Assembly (NCBI RefSeq): GCF_034702125.1
Contig: NC_085876.1
Location: 12,562,253 to 12,626,252 of the forward strand
Direction of reading: 5' to 3'
Source: Engraulis encrasicolus
Taxonomy: Eukaryota > Chordata > Actinopteri > Clupeiformes > Engraulidae
Length of the DNA stretch: 64,000 bases
In this document: piece after piece, positions 11,770 to 23,049 of the stretch
How positions within the stretch are numbered: position 1 is the first letter of the stretch
Layout: each line of letters begins with the position of its first letter
The notes under the pieces: model-generated
What the model saw: only the letters and a program-made list of their open reading frames with translations
The model's database searches: none
Told to the model about the DNA's origin: nothing
Translations under genes and position numbers: made by a program

Positions 11770-12290
11770 CGTGAAAATCAACTACAAGCTTCGTGGTGCC
11801 GCTACGATATAGCCTCATTTTTCTTAGTTGGGCAACGCGCGCTGTCGTCGAGAGTGGGTGAGAGAGAGGGTGAGAGAGAGCGAGTGAGAGAGAGAGAGAC
11901 CACCCGAGCAGCGTGCGTGCATTCCGGGAGGGGAGCGCTGTCGTTGTGTCAGCTTCATGCCATGTCTCCCTTCCTCCAACATTATCCCTAACCTTAACCC
12001 TAAACCTAACCCTAACCCTAACCCTAAACTTAACCCTAAACTTAACCCTAAACTTAACAGTAAATCACTTGTTTTATTACCGTCGTTTCCAGTTAGCCTT
12101 CAGTCGCGCTTGATTGTTTACGTCCGTCCGCATTATTCCTCCCCCCAGAACCAAACTACCCCAATTGTCGGTTCCCCCTTTCGTCGCCCAACCACGAGAA
12201 ACGAGGGGCTATACATAAAGGCACCACGAGGCTTAAAGTTGATTTTGTCTGTTTTTCTCGTAAAGACTTCACGTATGGCGCAAGTTACTG
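11770..12290. mobile_element. inverted-repeat element carrying telomere-like repeats
   Basis: Left TCGTGAAAATCAACTACAAG and CTTCGTGGTGCCGCTACGAT are mirrored by the reverse complement of the right side (12195-12262; AAAATCAACTTTAAGCCTCG, TGGTGCCTTTATGTATAGCC). The core includes a GAGAGA tract and CCCTAA-type repeats. GGGAGGC on both sides may be the target duplication. It sits in the 3' flank of gene B. Confidence 0.55.
11985..12060 (+). repeat. interstitial telomere-like (CCCTAA)n tract
   Basis: CCCTAACCTTAACCCTAAAC continuing as CCCTAACCCTAACCCTAAAC with degenerate CTTAAC units, about 12 hexamers. It is the vertebrate telomere repeat, here internal to an inverted-repeat element. Confidence 0.85.
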
Positions 12291-12401
12291 TTGGGGAGGC
12301 ACAAGTTCAATAATACTTCAATTCAATAACATCAATTCATCAGTACCATCACAGCCATTGGTAACATGTTCACACTTCCTGTGGTTTCAGCAAAGGGTAC
12401 A

Positions 12402-15064
12402 TCACTGGGAACCAAACAGAGAGTCTGAAAGCACAGGGAGAATCCACAAATATTGTTGTCATGTTGAGAACCAGTAGCAGTAATACTTGGCTAAAAAAGC
12501 AATATAAAGCTTAATCAAAAATCCATCTCGACAGCAACATGCCATGGAAGATTGATCCAGATTGGGCAAAGTGGGTAAATTGTAAGCAAGAGTATGTCTT
12601 TTTGGATGAGCCAGAAATATAGCACCTTTTGGATGAAATCCACTCACTCCTACACGCATTAGTGTTTGTAGTACTCGAGTCCTGTCTTGGAACTCGAGTC
12701 CTTTCTCAAGACCCTTTTTTGTCATTGTCAGTCTTGTTTCGCACAGACCTTCGGACCATCGGTCTTGACTTGCGTTGACTATTCAGAGATGCAGTCTCAA
12801 TATACTTTATGGCGTTGGTCCCATCACTACTTGACAGGTTCTAACTATGATTTAGTCCCAGAGAGAACTGATAGTAGTGATTCTTAACGGTTGTGAAAAG
12901 CTTAAGTAAACAGGCATGGGCTAGACTGTTACTGGAGTAAGTTTTATCTGTGCGTGGCCAAAACATTGATTATTAACGTAAATGATATTAAATGATGGTT
13001 AGGACAACTGCCTTATTTTTCTTATCAGTCCTGACATAAGATTTGGTCAACTCGACTAGAGAACCCTTCAAAGACTACATTACATTTCAAATGGTCTCAG
13101 TCACTACTCTGTCGCGACCCCTTCAAAGACTGTCTTGACATAGTCTACCCAGTCTCATTCCGATCAATTACCCAAATAAAATGTGAACAAAGTGAAGAAT
13201 GGTCAAGTAGAAAGAGTTGGGTGGATTAGACATTAGGCAATAGCCATGCAACAAACAAGCCGATGATATTAACCAAATCAAAACTACAGCACACTATACA
13301 AACAGAGTATACATACCAAATGCGTTGCAGGCATCATGGCTTGCCGTACTATACCCTTCTGTATCCAACAGAACGAAAGAGTTAGATTCACGGTACGTAT
13401 TTCCGTCAAGCCACACTTGAGATGTTGTTATTATAACCAAAGATGTTACATCCCTTTCTTGCTCAACTCTCTCAGAGTATGGTCATCATAAAGAAGGCAG
13501 AGTGCACACTGATATTGAGTACAACCACTTTGAAAATAATATTCTGAACAAGATTTCGATAAGCACACAAGATATTTCCAAAATGTGTATTGTTTAATTA
13601 ATCTGTTGAGCTTACAACAGAAAAGTGAGGTTAAAGATATAACTTGAATTACACAGTCACATTTTACCAAGTGTACCAACTTCAATGGTGTTGGGGTTTG
13701 TACAAAAGAAAGTTTGGGTAAGGTCCGACCTTAAAACTTCTTGGAGGTTATCCTTTCCAACAACGTTGCCTATCTCGTCCATGACCTTGCTGTATATAAA
13801 CCAGAAGGACTCCGCAGTTGACCTAAACATACGATCCATCCAAAACATAACACCACCACCACCCTCCTGATCATCAACAACAATCATCATCATAATCTTC
13901 AAGTTTGTGTGATAAATGATTTGTGTGCCAAAATCAACATTACTCAAAAAATCTGATTGATGCCTGCACCTATTTGTGCTTTTTTATTTAGTTTCACAAA
14001 AGAAAGTGTGTGCAAGTTTGGGTAAGGTCAGACCTTTGAGCTGCTCGGAAGTTCTCTTCTCCAACAACGTTGCCTATCTCCTCCTCTGCCTTAAAGTACA
14101 TGGACCATAAGAAGTCCGAAGTTGACCTGAGCATAAGATCCATCCAAAACATTACACCACCACCACCCTCCACCTCATCCATCATCAACAATCATCATCA
14201 TCATCTGCAAGGTTGTGTGTCTGAAACAAAAAAATCGCCATTACTAAAACAAATCTGATTGATGCCTTCACCTATTCATGTTTTTTTCATGTCAGTATTA
14301 CAAAAGAGAGTGTTCGGGTGAGTTTGGGGGAGGTCAGACCTTGCAGCTGCTTCGAGATTGTCTTTTCCAAAAGCGTTGATGATCTCCTCCCCGGCCTTGT
14401 CATACATAGACCAGAATGAGTCCGGAATATGGAAACTATCCACACCTTCGTAAATTCAGATTAGAAAATAAAATGAAGAGGGTTTGAGGATCAACTTTGT
14501 CATAACAAATGTAGAAATACGGGGTAATGGTAGATGTTACTTGGGCACCTTGGAGAGTACACTTGGGGAAAACAGTAAATGCTTGCTGAACCATTACTAT
14601 TGTTTTGGACAGCACAAAAAAAGATGCAAAACAGTCAAGTTGAAACAGTTAACAGAAATGCAATGATTCTAATTCTCCACTCAGGGTTCAAACCCGCGGC
14701 CCACCAGTCAATGTTCCAGATTGGCATGGGAGGCACAGCACAATACCACTGAGCTGGTGAGGTTCCAATCTGATAACCTTGACACTACTTATACTTACCT
14801 ATGAGGCTTCAAGATGGAGGTTTACTAATGTTGTACTGCTGAAATTTGCTATTTGGCATCAATTACATCAGCATATTCAGAATTTGCCAAATGTGGTCTT
14901 GTTATATACAGCACTGTTGTAGACATGGTGTGTACTGTGGCAACATCAGCAAAGAAATTAAACAAGCCTTTCTGCAAACAGTTGAAACAGTGTTTGAGAA
15001 GAACAGATGGCTTACTGATGCAGAGGAGGCCCAACAGAACGGCAATAACTAGCAGATTCTTCAT
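12402..15064 (-). CDS. apolipoprotein C-like protein with three tandem helix exons (gene B)
   Basis: Coding exons: 15016-15064 (MKNLLVIAVLLGLLCI), then three homologous helix exons 14340-14445 (VDSFHIPDSFWSMYDKAGEE), 14034-14126 (STSDFLWSMYFKAEEEIGNV) and 13730-13822 (STAESFWFIYSKVMDEIGNV). A short exon follows, probably 13317-13348 (STASHDACNAF), then 12402-12424 (DSLFGSQ, TGA). The two extra helix exons are both 93 bp and phase 2 on each side, so they insert in frame. Predicted product about 131 residues. The short exon is less certain: using the acceptor 15 bp upstream, as in gene A, gives a stop after three codons, so either the downstream acceptor at 13349-13350 is used or the protein ends there. 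Its 3' flank has lost the AATAAA seen in gene A. Confidence 0.55.
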
Positions 15065-15496
15065 GACGATGACACAGCAGCACAGGTAACTGCAAGACGG
15101 AACAAATAACTTCAGACAAACAATATCGACAACGACCGACAGAAATAAACAGTTCCTACTTCTGAAATTACCAAACATTTTGAAGTAATTGTGAATACCA
15201 CCGACTGTGCAATGTAGCTTGCATAAGATCTTTAAAGCCTCACTCCCTCACATCAACTAAGTTGCACAGTGTTGTTAATCACTACCAAGTTGAGGTTGAG
15301 TGATGTCAGAGAACCTTACTGTAAACACCAGTTATCGACAAAAATGAATATAGGCTATCTGTAAAACCCAAGGATCTTCATGGATGACCTTTCTGATTGA
15401 TTAACTCTTTATGCTGTTATCACAACACAAAAAAGGCTTAGGTGGTATCCCCCAATGTATTAATGAGTTCTTTGCAAACTTAACAACCAAGCTTAC

Positions 15497-15650
15497 CTCC
15501 AATCCTGTAAATGCCTGTGTAATTTGTGCCCTTAAGGTGCTGTTTGTGCATGCCTGACTGGTCTCCAGCTTTCAATATTTGCTTAGCTTCAGGGCCGCAG
15601 TCATTCACCCTGTGATGATGTCCATTGTCCAATCAAATCATTTGAACTTT
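15497..15650 (-). promoter_or_regulatory. gene B promoter and first exon, with a micro-inversion
   Basis: The first-exon donor GGATTGGAG/GTAAGC (15495-15496) and the inverted CCAAT box (GATTGGACAATGGACA, near 15624-15640) are conserved. Between them about 45 bp (15556-15601) is reverse-complemented relative to gene A and the left-edge copy. AATATT is self-complementary, so a TATA-like core remains. Confidence 0.45.
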
Positions 15651-16202
15651 GAATGTGTTTCTCTCATGGACCATGATCGGAGGAAAACAGCAGCATATTA
15701 TAACCAAATTTCACTGAAATCTACTGGGGTAGCAGTTACCTGACTCCCCCCAGATGAATGGATTCTGCCCGGGGTTGGACTGGGATGAAAAAATCAGGCC
15801 GGGCATTTTTAACCAAGACCGGTCCACCAGGCATTGAGAAAGACAATGAAGATTTTAATGAAAATGAAAAAAAAAAAAAATCTAATATGAGCTAGTATTT
15901 TGTCCCTAGCAGCCAAAAAGCCAAAATGCTTTATATCTAACTATATCGACGAGGTCTGCTGTAGGACTGATACCATTGAGGGGAGGGCCTGGCCAAAATC
16001 ATCAACAGTCCACCGGGCAAATGCCTTGTATGCCATTTGGCCAACCCAACTGTGGTTCTGCCTTGCTCCACAAACTGCATAGTCATAGGTCATAGCCATA
16101 GGTCTGCGAAGGTGTGGTTTTATTTTTTTTTTAAATCCTTGCACATGATTGGGGAAACACTTGCCTGACATAAAGGTGCTACTTTAGCAATGTCTACGTC
16201 CA

Positions 16203-16682
16203 TCAGGGTGTATGCAGGGTTTTAAAAAGTATTAAAAGGTGATAAATTAAAAAGCCAAAATTTAATGGCCTTAAAAGTTGTAAATTTGCTCAAAAGGTAT
16301 TGTTTTTTGAAAAACCAGGTATTATTTTTTTAGTTTTACCATTTTGATGAGAAAATTCTTTGTTTATTCATTCTATTCTTTAGTTTTTTTCATACAAGTG
16401 ATCACGCAACAGCCACCTGATTACAAACTGAAACTTGAGGAGGGATGGTTGGACAAAACAGGAGATAAGATATTGACGAATCCCTTTCGGGCGTCCTTTT
16501 GCAAAAAAAAAACCCCCGAAAGTGTAATGTAATGTTAAGGAGGTAGAAATTACAAAAGATGTCTTGTTAATACTCGCATCGGAGTGTCGTGACGGTTGTA
16601 AATAAAATTTAAAGGTAGTGAAAAAGGGTATTAAATGGTGGTAAATTTGAATTCAAGATTGGTGTATATACCCTGGTCCATA
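16203..16682. mobile_element. hAT-like MITE between genes B and C
   Basis: CAGGGTGTATGCAGGG at the left and GTATATACCCTGG at the right, with GTCCAT on both sides. It contains several short repeats of AAAAGGTGATAAATT-type sequence. Confidence 0.45.
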
Positions 16683-17269
16683 CTGTCTATGTCCATGTAT
16701 GAGTACTGTCTATGTCTATACTGTCTATGTCCTTACCTAGATTAGTCTATGTCTGCATGGGAGAGCAAGAAACGCAATTTCAAATTCTTTGTATGACCAG
16801 TGCATGTAAAGAAATTGACAATAAACTAAACTTGACTTGACTACTTTAAATACTCACAGATTCGAAAATACAGTTATAATTACGTTCAATGTCGATGAGT
16901 GATTCCATGCGAACGGCCATTGATGTCTGAAAAAACTATCGTGTTAGGTCACTTATATTTCCCTTCTCCACATTAAAATTTTGACTAACTCACTCTGAAA
17001 ATCCCACGTTCCTGATTGGTTCTACTGCATCTTGGTTCGCTAAGCAGGGTGAATTCGAAGGTCCTCCAGAACCTTGTGTGAGCTCACAAAGCTGAGCGTA
17101 AATACACAAGGGGTCTGACAAGAGTCAGGCAGTGGTGGCTACTGGCTAATGGATAGTTAGTTAATTTGGTCTTGCGGTCAGGCAGACTATTGTCACAGCT
17201 TTGCACAGCTTCTAATCCCCTGACCTGACATAAGGAATAATGTGTGTGTACTCCTGCACCTTCAACTTT

Positions 17270-18107
17270 TTAAGGGCCGTACACACACGTCGCTGCTAGT
17301 TACTCGCTCAGCGGATGAAGTCAATAGAATGTCTATGTGTTCCTACGAGTGTCGCTGGCGAGTAGGCGAGGAGAGTACAAGCGATGCGATGTGGGCGGGT
17401 TCCGAGATAAACTTATTTTATCTTCGAGCGACGCGAGTTAAGCGAGTAACCAATTGGAATGCAGAATAGAGATTATTGACAGGTGACGTTGCCCCTGTGG
17501 TGTTCTGACCACCCAACTTCTAACTTCTGCACGCCATCACACTTTGGTTAAAAGTGTTGAGGAAAATACATACAGTGAAGGCTACACAATCAAAGGCTCA
17601 TATGCATGGTTGTGCACAGCACACGATCAACGTTAAACAGCGTAGCCCTACATTTTGTTTCGTACGGACGTTATTGGCGCGGACAGCGGGAACCATGACA
17701 ACCAGTAAACAAAATCACCCAGAGCGAGTGGCAAGTAGGCGAGTGAGCAAGTAGCGAGTAAATAGCAGCGACGTGTGTGTACGGCCCTTTATGCGGCGTA
17801 CACACACAAAGCTAGCTTTTCGCTTGCTCGCCTACTCGCCACTCTTTCATGGAACGTTCACTGAAAGTTCCCGCGGCTTTAACTGCCAATGAACAGGCGA
17901 GAAGTACCGAACTCTGCATTCCAATTGGTTACTCGCTTACTCGCCTCGTTCGAAGATAAAATATTTTCAACTCGGAATCCGCCCACATCGCATCGCTTGT
18001 ACAGTGCTCGCCTACTCGCCTGCGAGTCTCGCTGGAACACATCGACATTCTATTGACTTCATCCGCTGAGCGAGCAACTAGTAGCGACGTGTGTGTACGG
18101 CCCTTAA
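17270..18107. mobile_element. TTAA-flanked composite MITE (piggyBac-like)
   Basis: TTAAGGGCCGTACACACACG at 17270 and its reverse complement ending CGGCCCTTAA at 18107. An internal junction near 17785-17800 (GTACGGCCCTTTATGCGGCG) shows two copies joined head to tail. TTAA at both outer ends suggests piggyBac-type integration. Confidence 0.6.
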
Positions 18108-18211
18108 GGTTGGTGGCTTGTTCAAGGGCACTTCAGCCTAAGTGCAATTGTAATGTGAGTAGCATATAATTAGATAAAGAAAACTGACTTCACTACAGCA
18201 TTTAATAATAA

Positions 18212-18391
18212 TACAGTCATAGGCAAAAGTTTGTACACCCTTTGAAATTTCTTATTTCTGTCAAAATTGGTCGTAAAACGTGGTCTGATCTTCCCGGAAA
18301 TCACAAGACCATACAGACCTTGTTTTATGACCAATTTTGACAGAAATGTAAGAAATGTCAAAGGGTGTACAAACTTTTTGCTATGACTGTA
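18212..18391. mobile_element. Tc1/mariner-type MITE, 180 bp
   Basis: A near-perfect palindrome from TACAGTCATAGGCAAAAGTT to AACTTTTTGCTATGACTGTA, with the TA ends typical of Tc1/mariner. Confidence 0.7.
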
Positions 18392-19198
18392 TATAAATCC
18401 AACAAAGGGATGTCTCGTTTATCTTCACAGTAAAACAGTTTCAGCTTGTTTCCTCAGCTCTGAAGATTATGAACAAGTTAAAAGGCAACTTCCCTTTATC
18501 TACTGGCCTACGCAGCTATAACTAACACAAAGCTCTGCGTGCACAGTCTGGTTAAAGTGCATGCATGTAGGAGAGAGACAGACAGACCAATGAAAGCAGT
18601 AGCCCACACAAGATTCACGAATCTGCTTGAACATCAAAATATTCAACTGCATACTGCTGATTTCTTCTTTTTTAACACTAGTTACACTAAAAATACCAAT
18701 TTCTCATGAAATACTCTCATTTTAGTATGTATGTTCTACTAAAATTCTTCTCATGTAATACTCATCTTCTGCCTGTGTACTGGCCTATACATAGTCTCAC
18801 ATAGATCTTGTGAGAGAAATAAGCAACTGGTGTCCTGAAAACAAGTTCAAAAGTAGCGACCGGACACTTTAAAGGCCCCATGAACTACCACTGTTGTGTA
18901 AAAATGGACCACGGAAGTCAATGGGATTAGCCTAACTCCATTACTTCCATGGCTCTGCCAAAGATTACAGTCAGACACTCAGTATGAAAAGACAAGTGAA
19001 ATAGTACTGCAAATGTTAGTTTTGCTAGAAGTGGTCATAATAAGGAGGGAAGGTGTAGATATTTTTATTTCATATATTTTATTTGGAAAAATCAAAGGGA
19101 TCTAGTCCAAACATGAAATCAATACCATCAATCCATCAGTCAATATCATCACAGCCATTGGTGAGATGCTCACACATCTTGTGTCAGCAGAAGGGGCA

Positions 19199-22100
19199 TC
19201 ACCAGGATTCATAAAAAGCCTCTGAAATGCAAAAAAAGAAAGAAAGAAAAAACAAAGGATTATCACAAAATATGGCCAACCAGGAATTTGAAGACTCTAA
19301 AGACATTGTTAAGGATTCATTTCAGCAATCAATCTGCTGTATCAGATAGATGAAATGCAATTTACTGTATGGTTAAGCTGTCACTCAACCCATTGATGCC
19401 GGATGTTGTGTTGCACAACATCCGTGGCGCCTGGAGCTGTATGACGCAACATTCAGGCTCATAAAGTGAAAGTGAAGTGAAAGCCCATTGGGAAACTCCA
19501 ACTCCCATTGTCATTGTGACACAGCACTCCACGGCACACAAGTGAACACTGCACACAACGAAATTGCATTTATGCCTCACCCGTGAAAGGGGGCAGCCCT
19601 CAGTGGCGCCCCATGGGGAGCAGTGCGGTGGGACGGTACCATGCTCAGGGTACCTCAGTCATGGAGGAGGATGGGGGAGAGCATTGGTTGATTACTCCCC
19701 CCACCAACCTGGCGGGTCGGGAGTCGAACCGGCAACCTCTGGGATGCAAGTCTGACGCCCTAACCACTCACCCATGACTACTCATGAGATGTGAGACAAT
19801 TTTATTAAAAATCTTGGTATGTTAGAGATAAATTGACACATTCTAATGCAAGATGATGGTCTTAGCGTTAAAATGCAACTCATTGCATGTTTTTATATGC
19901 TTCAGAAACTGAGATATTTAGGTTTTTATAGACTGAGGGCAAATTTTCTTAAAAAGGGCTTAGGCAATCAGCCTACAATCCTTTTTTGTAGGTGCTTTAG
20001 GCATCAATTGGTTAAACAAATCCATACTGTGTTTGCATAGCTGTATGTCTGTGAAGACTGATCCAGATTGGTTCATGTGGGTAAATTGTTAGCAAGTGGG
20101 CAGGCCCCAGGCAGGCAGTGTCCCATCACGGCACCTTCTTACAATGATTCAGTGGTGCACCAGAATGGACTTAACATTACTGGAAGAGAACTGATGTTGA
20201 ATTTACTGTAGTATGTGGCAGCCTGATCTCCAAAAATTCTGTGCTCCTGGACACGGATGTTAAGGACACAAAATCCGTGTCCAGGAGCACGGATTTTGCC
20301 AAAATTCCGTGCTCCTGGACACGGAATTGTTTTCCGTGATGGACACACGGAAGTGCTTTCTATATTCCCACAGCACTGTGTTAACTCTATCATTAGAAAA
20401 TACATACCAAATGCTAATCCTAAGCAAAATAATGCTATAGCAATTTAAGTTGTGCCCTGACCAATACATACCCTAACCTTAACCTGTCATTAAAGACATA
20501 TTTTTGAGAAATACCTTTTCCAGTTGGTTGATAGGCTATCAAATTCATATAATGAATGAAAGAATACTAGCTGTGCCCAGACCAAAACAATCCCTAACCC
20601 TAACCTGTCAGTAAGAAATGTTTTTTTGAGAAAACATATTTGACTGTGGTCAAAGACTGTGTAAACATAGAGCTGTGGGAGTATAGAGAGAGCACTTCTG
20701 TGTGTCCATCACGGAAAACAATTCCGTGTCCAGGAGCACGGAAAACAATTCCGTGTCCAGGAGCACAGAATTTTGGCAAAATCCGTACTTCTGGACACGG
20801 ATTTCATGTCCTTAACATCCGTGTCCAGGAGCACGGAATTTTTGTAGATCATGTTGTATGTGGCAATAAGGATTAGTTAATAGTAGTGAAGTCTAGTCCA
20901 TATTTTGGTCTTAATTAGACAGGAGTGTGCTAGACTGTCACTGTAAATAGGTATAAAGCTTTATCTGTGCTGGGCCAGTATTGGTTATTAATGTGAATGG
21001 TTAGGACATGTAGGAATCTAGGAATCGCGGGTTAGGACAAATTACTTGTCCTGGTCTTGACTCATACTTGACCCTTCAAAGACTCGATCTAGAGTGCCAT
21101 TCAAAACCAATGGTCTCTGTCTCAACTTGGAGGTGACCCTTCAAAGAATGACATGTCTCATTCCCTGCCATACTTTAACAGGATAACCAAAATAAAATGA
21201 GACAACAATGAACAGTGGAAAAGTGGGAAGAGTTGAGGGGAATTAACATTCAGCAAATGAACCAACAGTATTTACCAAATGTAATAAAACGTATTAGCCT
21301 ACTAAAGCCTAGAAACAGAGCATACATACCAATTGTTTTGAAGACGCCATGTGCCAGGCTAAAGGTTTGTCTGAATCCAAAAGAACAAATAGGTTAGAAT
21401 TCAAGGGTTGGCACTTGGCAATTATTTTGGCCCAAGGGCCACATTGGTTTTAGAGTACTGATCAAAGGGCCAGATGTGTACACCGACTGAACCTGTTGGC
21501 TATTTCAATCCTGAATTTTGAAAAGAAATGTGTTGAGATTAATACAGTACCCTTGGTTCATCTCGATTTTTTGCCAGACCCCTTTCTTGGATAGCCATTT
21601 TAATTCCTTTGTGTCGAGTCTATGTTATAACCTTACTGTCACCAAAAATGTCTTAATCTGTTACTTAACATCTCTGTAATGTCATAACAATGTTGTTATG
21701 ATGTAGATAAGTATTTTCAGCAAGTGAATAGGTCCACCGGTGACCACATCTGCACTAAGAGGCTACGATTGTTGGATGAGCTCAAATGGCTGAGCTGGCC
21801 GCATGTGGAGTTTGCCCACCTCTGGGCTAGATTCACATGCCTTGGTAAGACACGCGGTTGAACTGTCATTATTATAATCAAATATACATTCTACTCTTTC
21901 AATTCTCTCTACTTATGATTGCCATACAGATGGGTCGTGGTCATAATGGTGCCTGTCAAACCAACATAAGATTGCATAATATTGCATTTAGCTGACGCTT
22001 TTATCCAAAGCAACTTACAGTTATTTAGGTAGGCGTACAGGATATTGGTTACAGGCCCTGGAGCAATATGGGATTAGGGGCCTGGCTCAAGGGAACTTTA

Positions 22101-22919
22101 GCCATGGATGAAGGTGCTGGTGAGGGTGGGATTTGAACCTGCAACCCTCTGATCTAACAGCCAGCACTTTAGCCATTGGGCCATGGTTGCCCGAAGCTCC
22201 AAGTAAAACACACCACCACCACCATCTGCAAACTGTGATGCTACATTATTCTGGAATTCGGATGACTACCTGCACCTATGTATTATGCTTGTTTTTTACC
22301 AGTATTACAAAAGAGTGTTGGAAGTCTTTGGAAAGTGTCACACCTCCGAGCTTCATTGAAGTTCTCTTCTCCAACAATCTTTTTGATCTCCTCCTTGGCC
22401 TGGATGTACATGTCGACAAAGGGCTCCACCCATTGGTCCAGAGTATCACTCACGGGGAAGCTCTCCACACCTTCGCAAGATCAGAGCATTACATTAATTA
22501 TATTACACTTAGCTGACACTTTTATCCAAAGATTTACAGATATTACAGGGTATTGATTACAGTCCCTGAAGCAATGTGGGGTACAGATAGATAAACATAT
22601 GGATCTACAGTAGATTATCTAATCTACTAATCTATCTAATTACTATCAGATAAAATGAAGATGAATGAGGATTTACTTGCCGTATACTGCATGTTTGAGT
22701 AGAATAGAATCAAGTTTCTAATTTTGACATAACTACAGTGAATACAGTACAGTGTAATAGAATCTGGAAGGTGTTAGCAGACATGGTGTGCACTGTGGCT
22801 AAATAGGAAAAGACATGCAAGACTTTCTGCAAACAGTTGAAACAGTGTTTGAGAAGAACAGATCGCTTACTGATGCAGAGGAGGCCCAAAAGGACGGCAA
22901 TAACTAGCAGCTTCTTCAT
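19199..22919 (-). CDS. small secreted apolipoprotein C-like protein (gene C)
   Basis: Four coding exons: 22871-22919 (MKKLLVIAVLLGLLCI), 22344-22470 (VESFPVSDTLDQWVEPFVDM, then YIQAKEEIKKIVGEENFNEA), 21330-21370 (QTFSLAHGVFKTI) and 19199-19221 (EAFYESW, TGA). Phases are continuous; product about 79 residues. The acceptor before the start exon (CGTCTTGCAG) is conserved with A and B, so a non-coding first exon is expected, but the promoter block recognised for A and B is not found upstream. SINEs are inserted in its introns (21972-22195, 22487-22600) and 19430-19790. Minus-strand AATAAA hexamers are near 19064-19083. Confidence 0.58.
19430..19790 (+). repeat. tRNA-derived SINE
   Basis: A typical fish SINE body: GGGGGCAGCCCTCAGTGGCG, then GGAGTCGAACCGGCAACCTC and a run of AACCACTCACCCATGAC. 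It is in the 3' part of gene C. Confidence 0.55.
20221..20855. mobile_element. Mutator-like foldback element with nested repeats and 10-bp TSD
   Basis: The 10-bp GTATGTGGCA occurs at 20211-20220 and 20856-20865. Inside, the ends are inverted repeats built from copies of TTCCGTGCTCCTGGACACGG in both orientations (six or more). The interior is unique. The long inverted repeats and 9-10 bp duplication fit a non-autonomous Mutator-like element. Confidence 0.6.
21925..21985 (-). pseudogene. relic of a second helix exon in gene C
   Basis: Minus-strand CAATCTTATGTTGGTTTGAC and the following GGCACCATTATGACCA match the gene A relic (GTTTTTAACTGGCACCATCA) at the equivalent place between helix exon and short exon. 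A SINE is inserted beside it. Confidence 0.35.
21972..22195 (+). repeat. tRNA-derived SINE
   Basis: TTTAGCTGACGCTTTTATCC, CTCAAGGGAACTTTAGCCAT and GGGATTTGAACCTGCAACCC are hallmarks of a widespread teleost SINE. A truncated copy is at about 22487-22600. Confidence 0.6.
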
Positions 22920-23049
22920 GACGACGACACAGCAGCGCAGATAACTGCAAGACGGAACAAATAACTTCAGACAAACAATATCGACACAGGACAGACGGAA
23001 AGAAATAGTTCCTGCTCCTCAAATTACCAAACATTTTTAACATTTTGTT

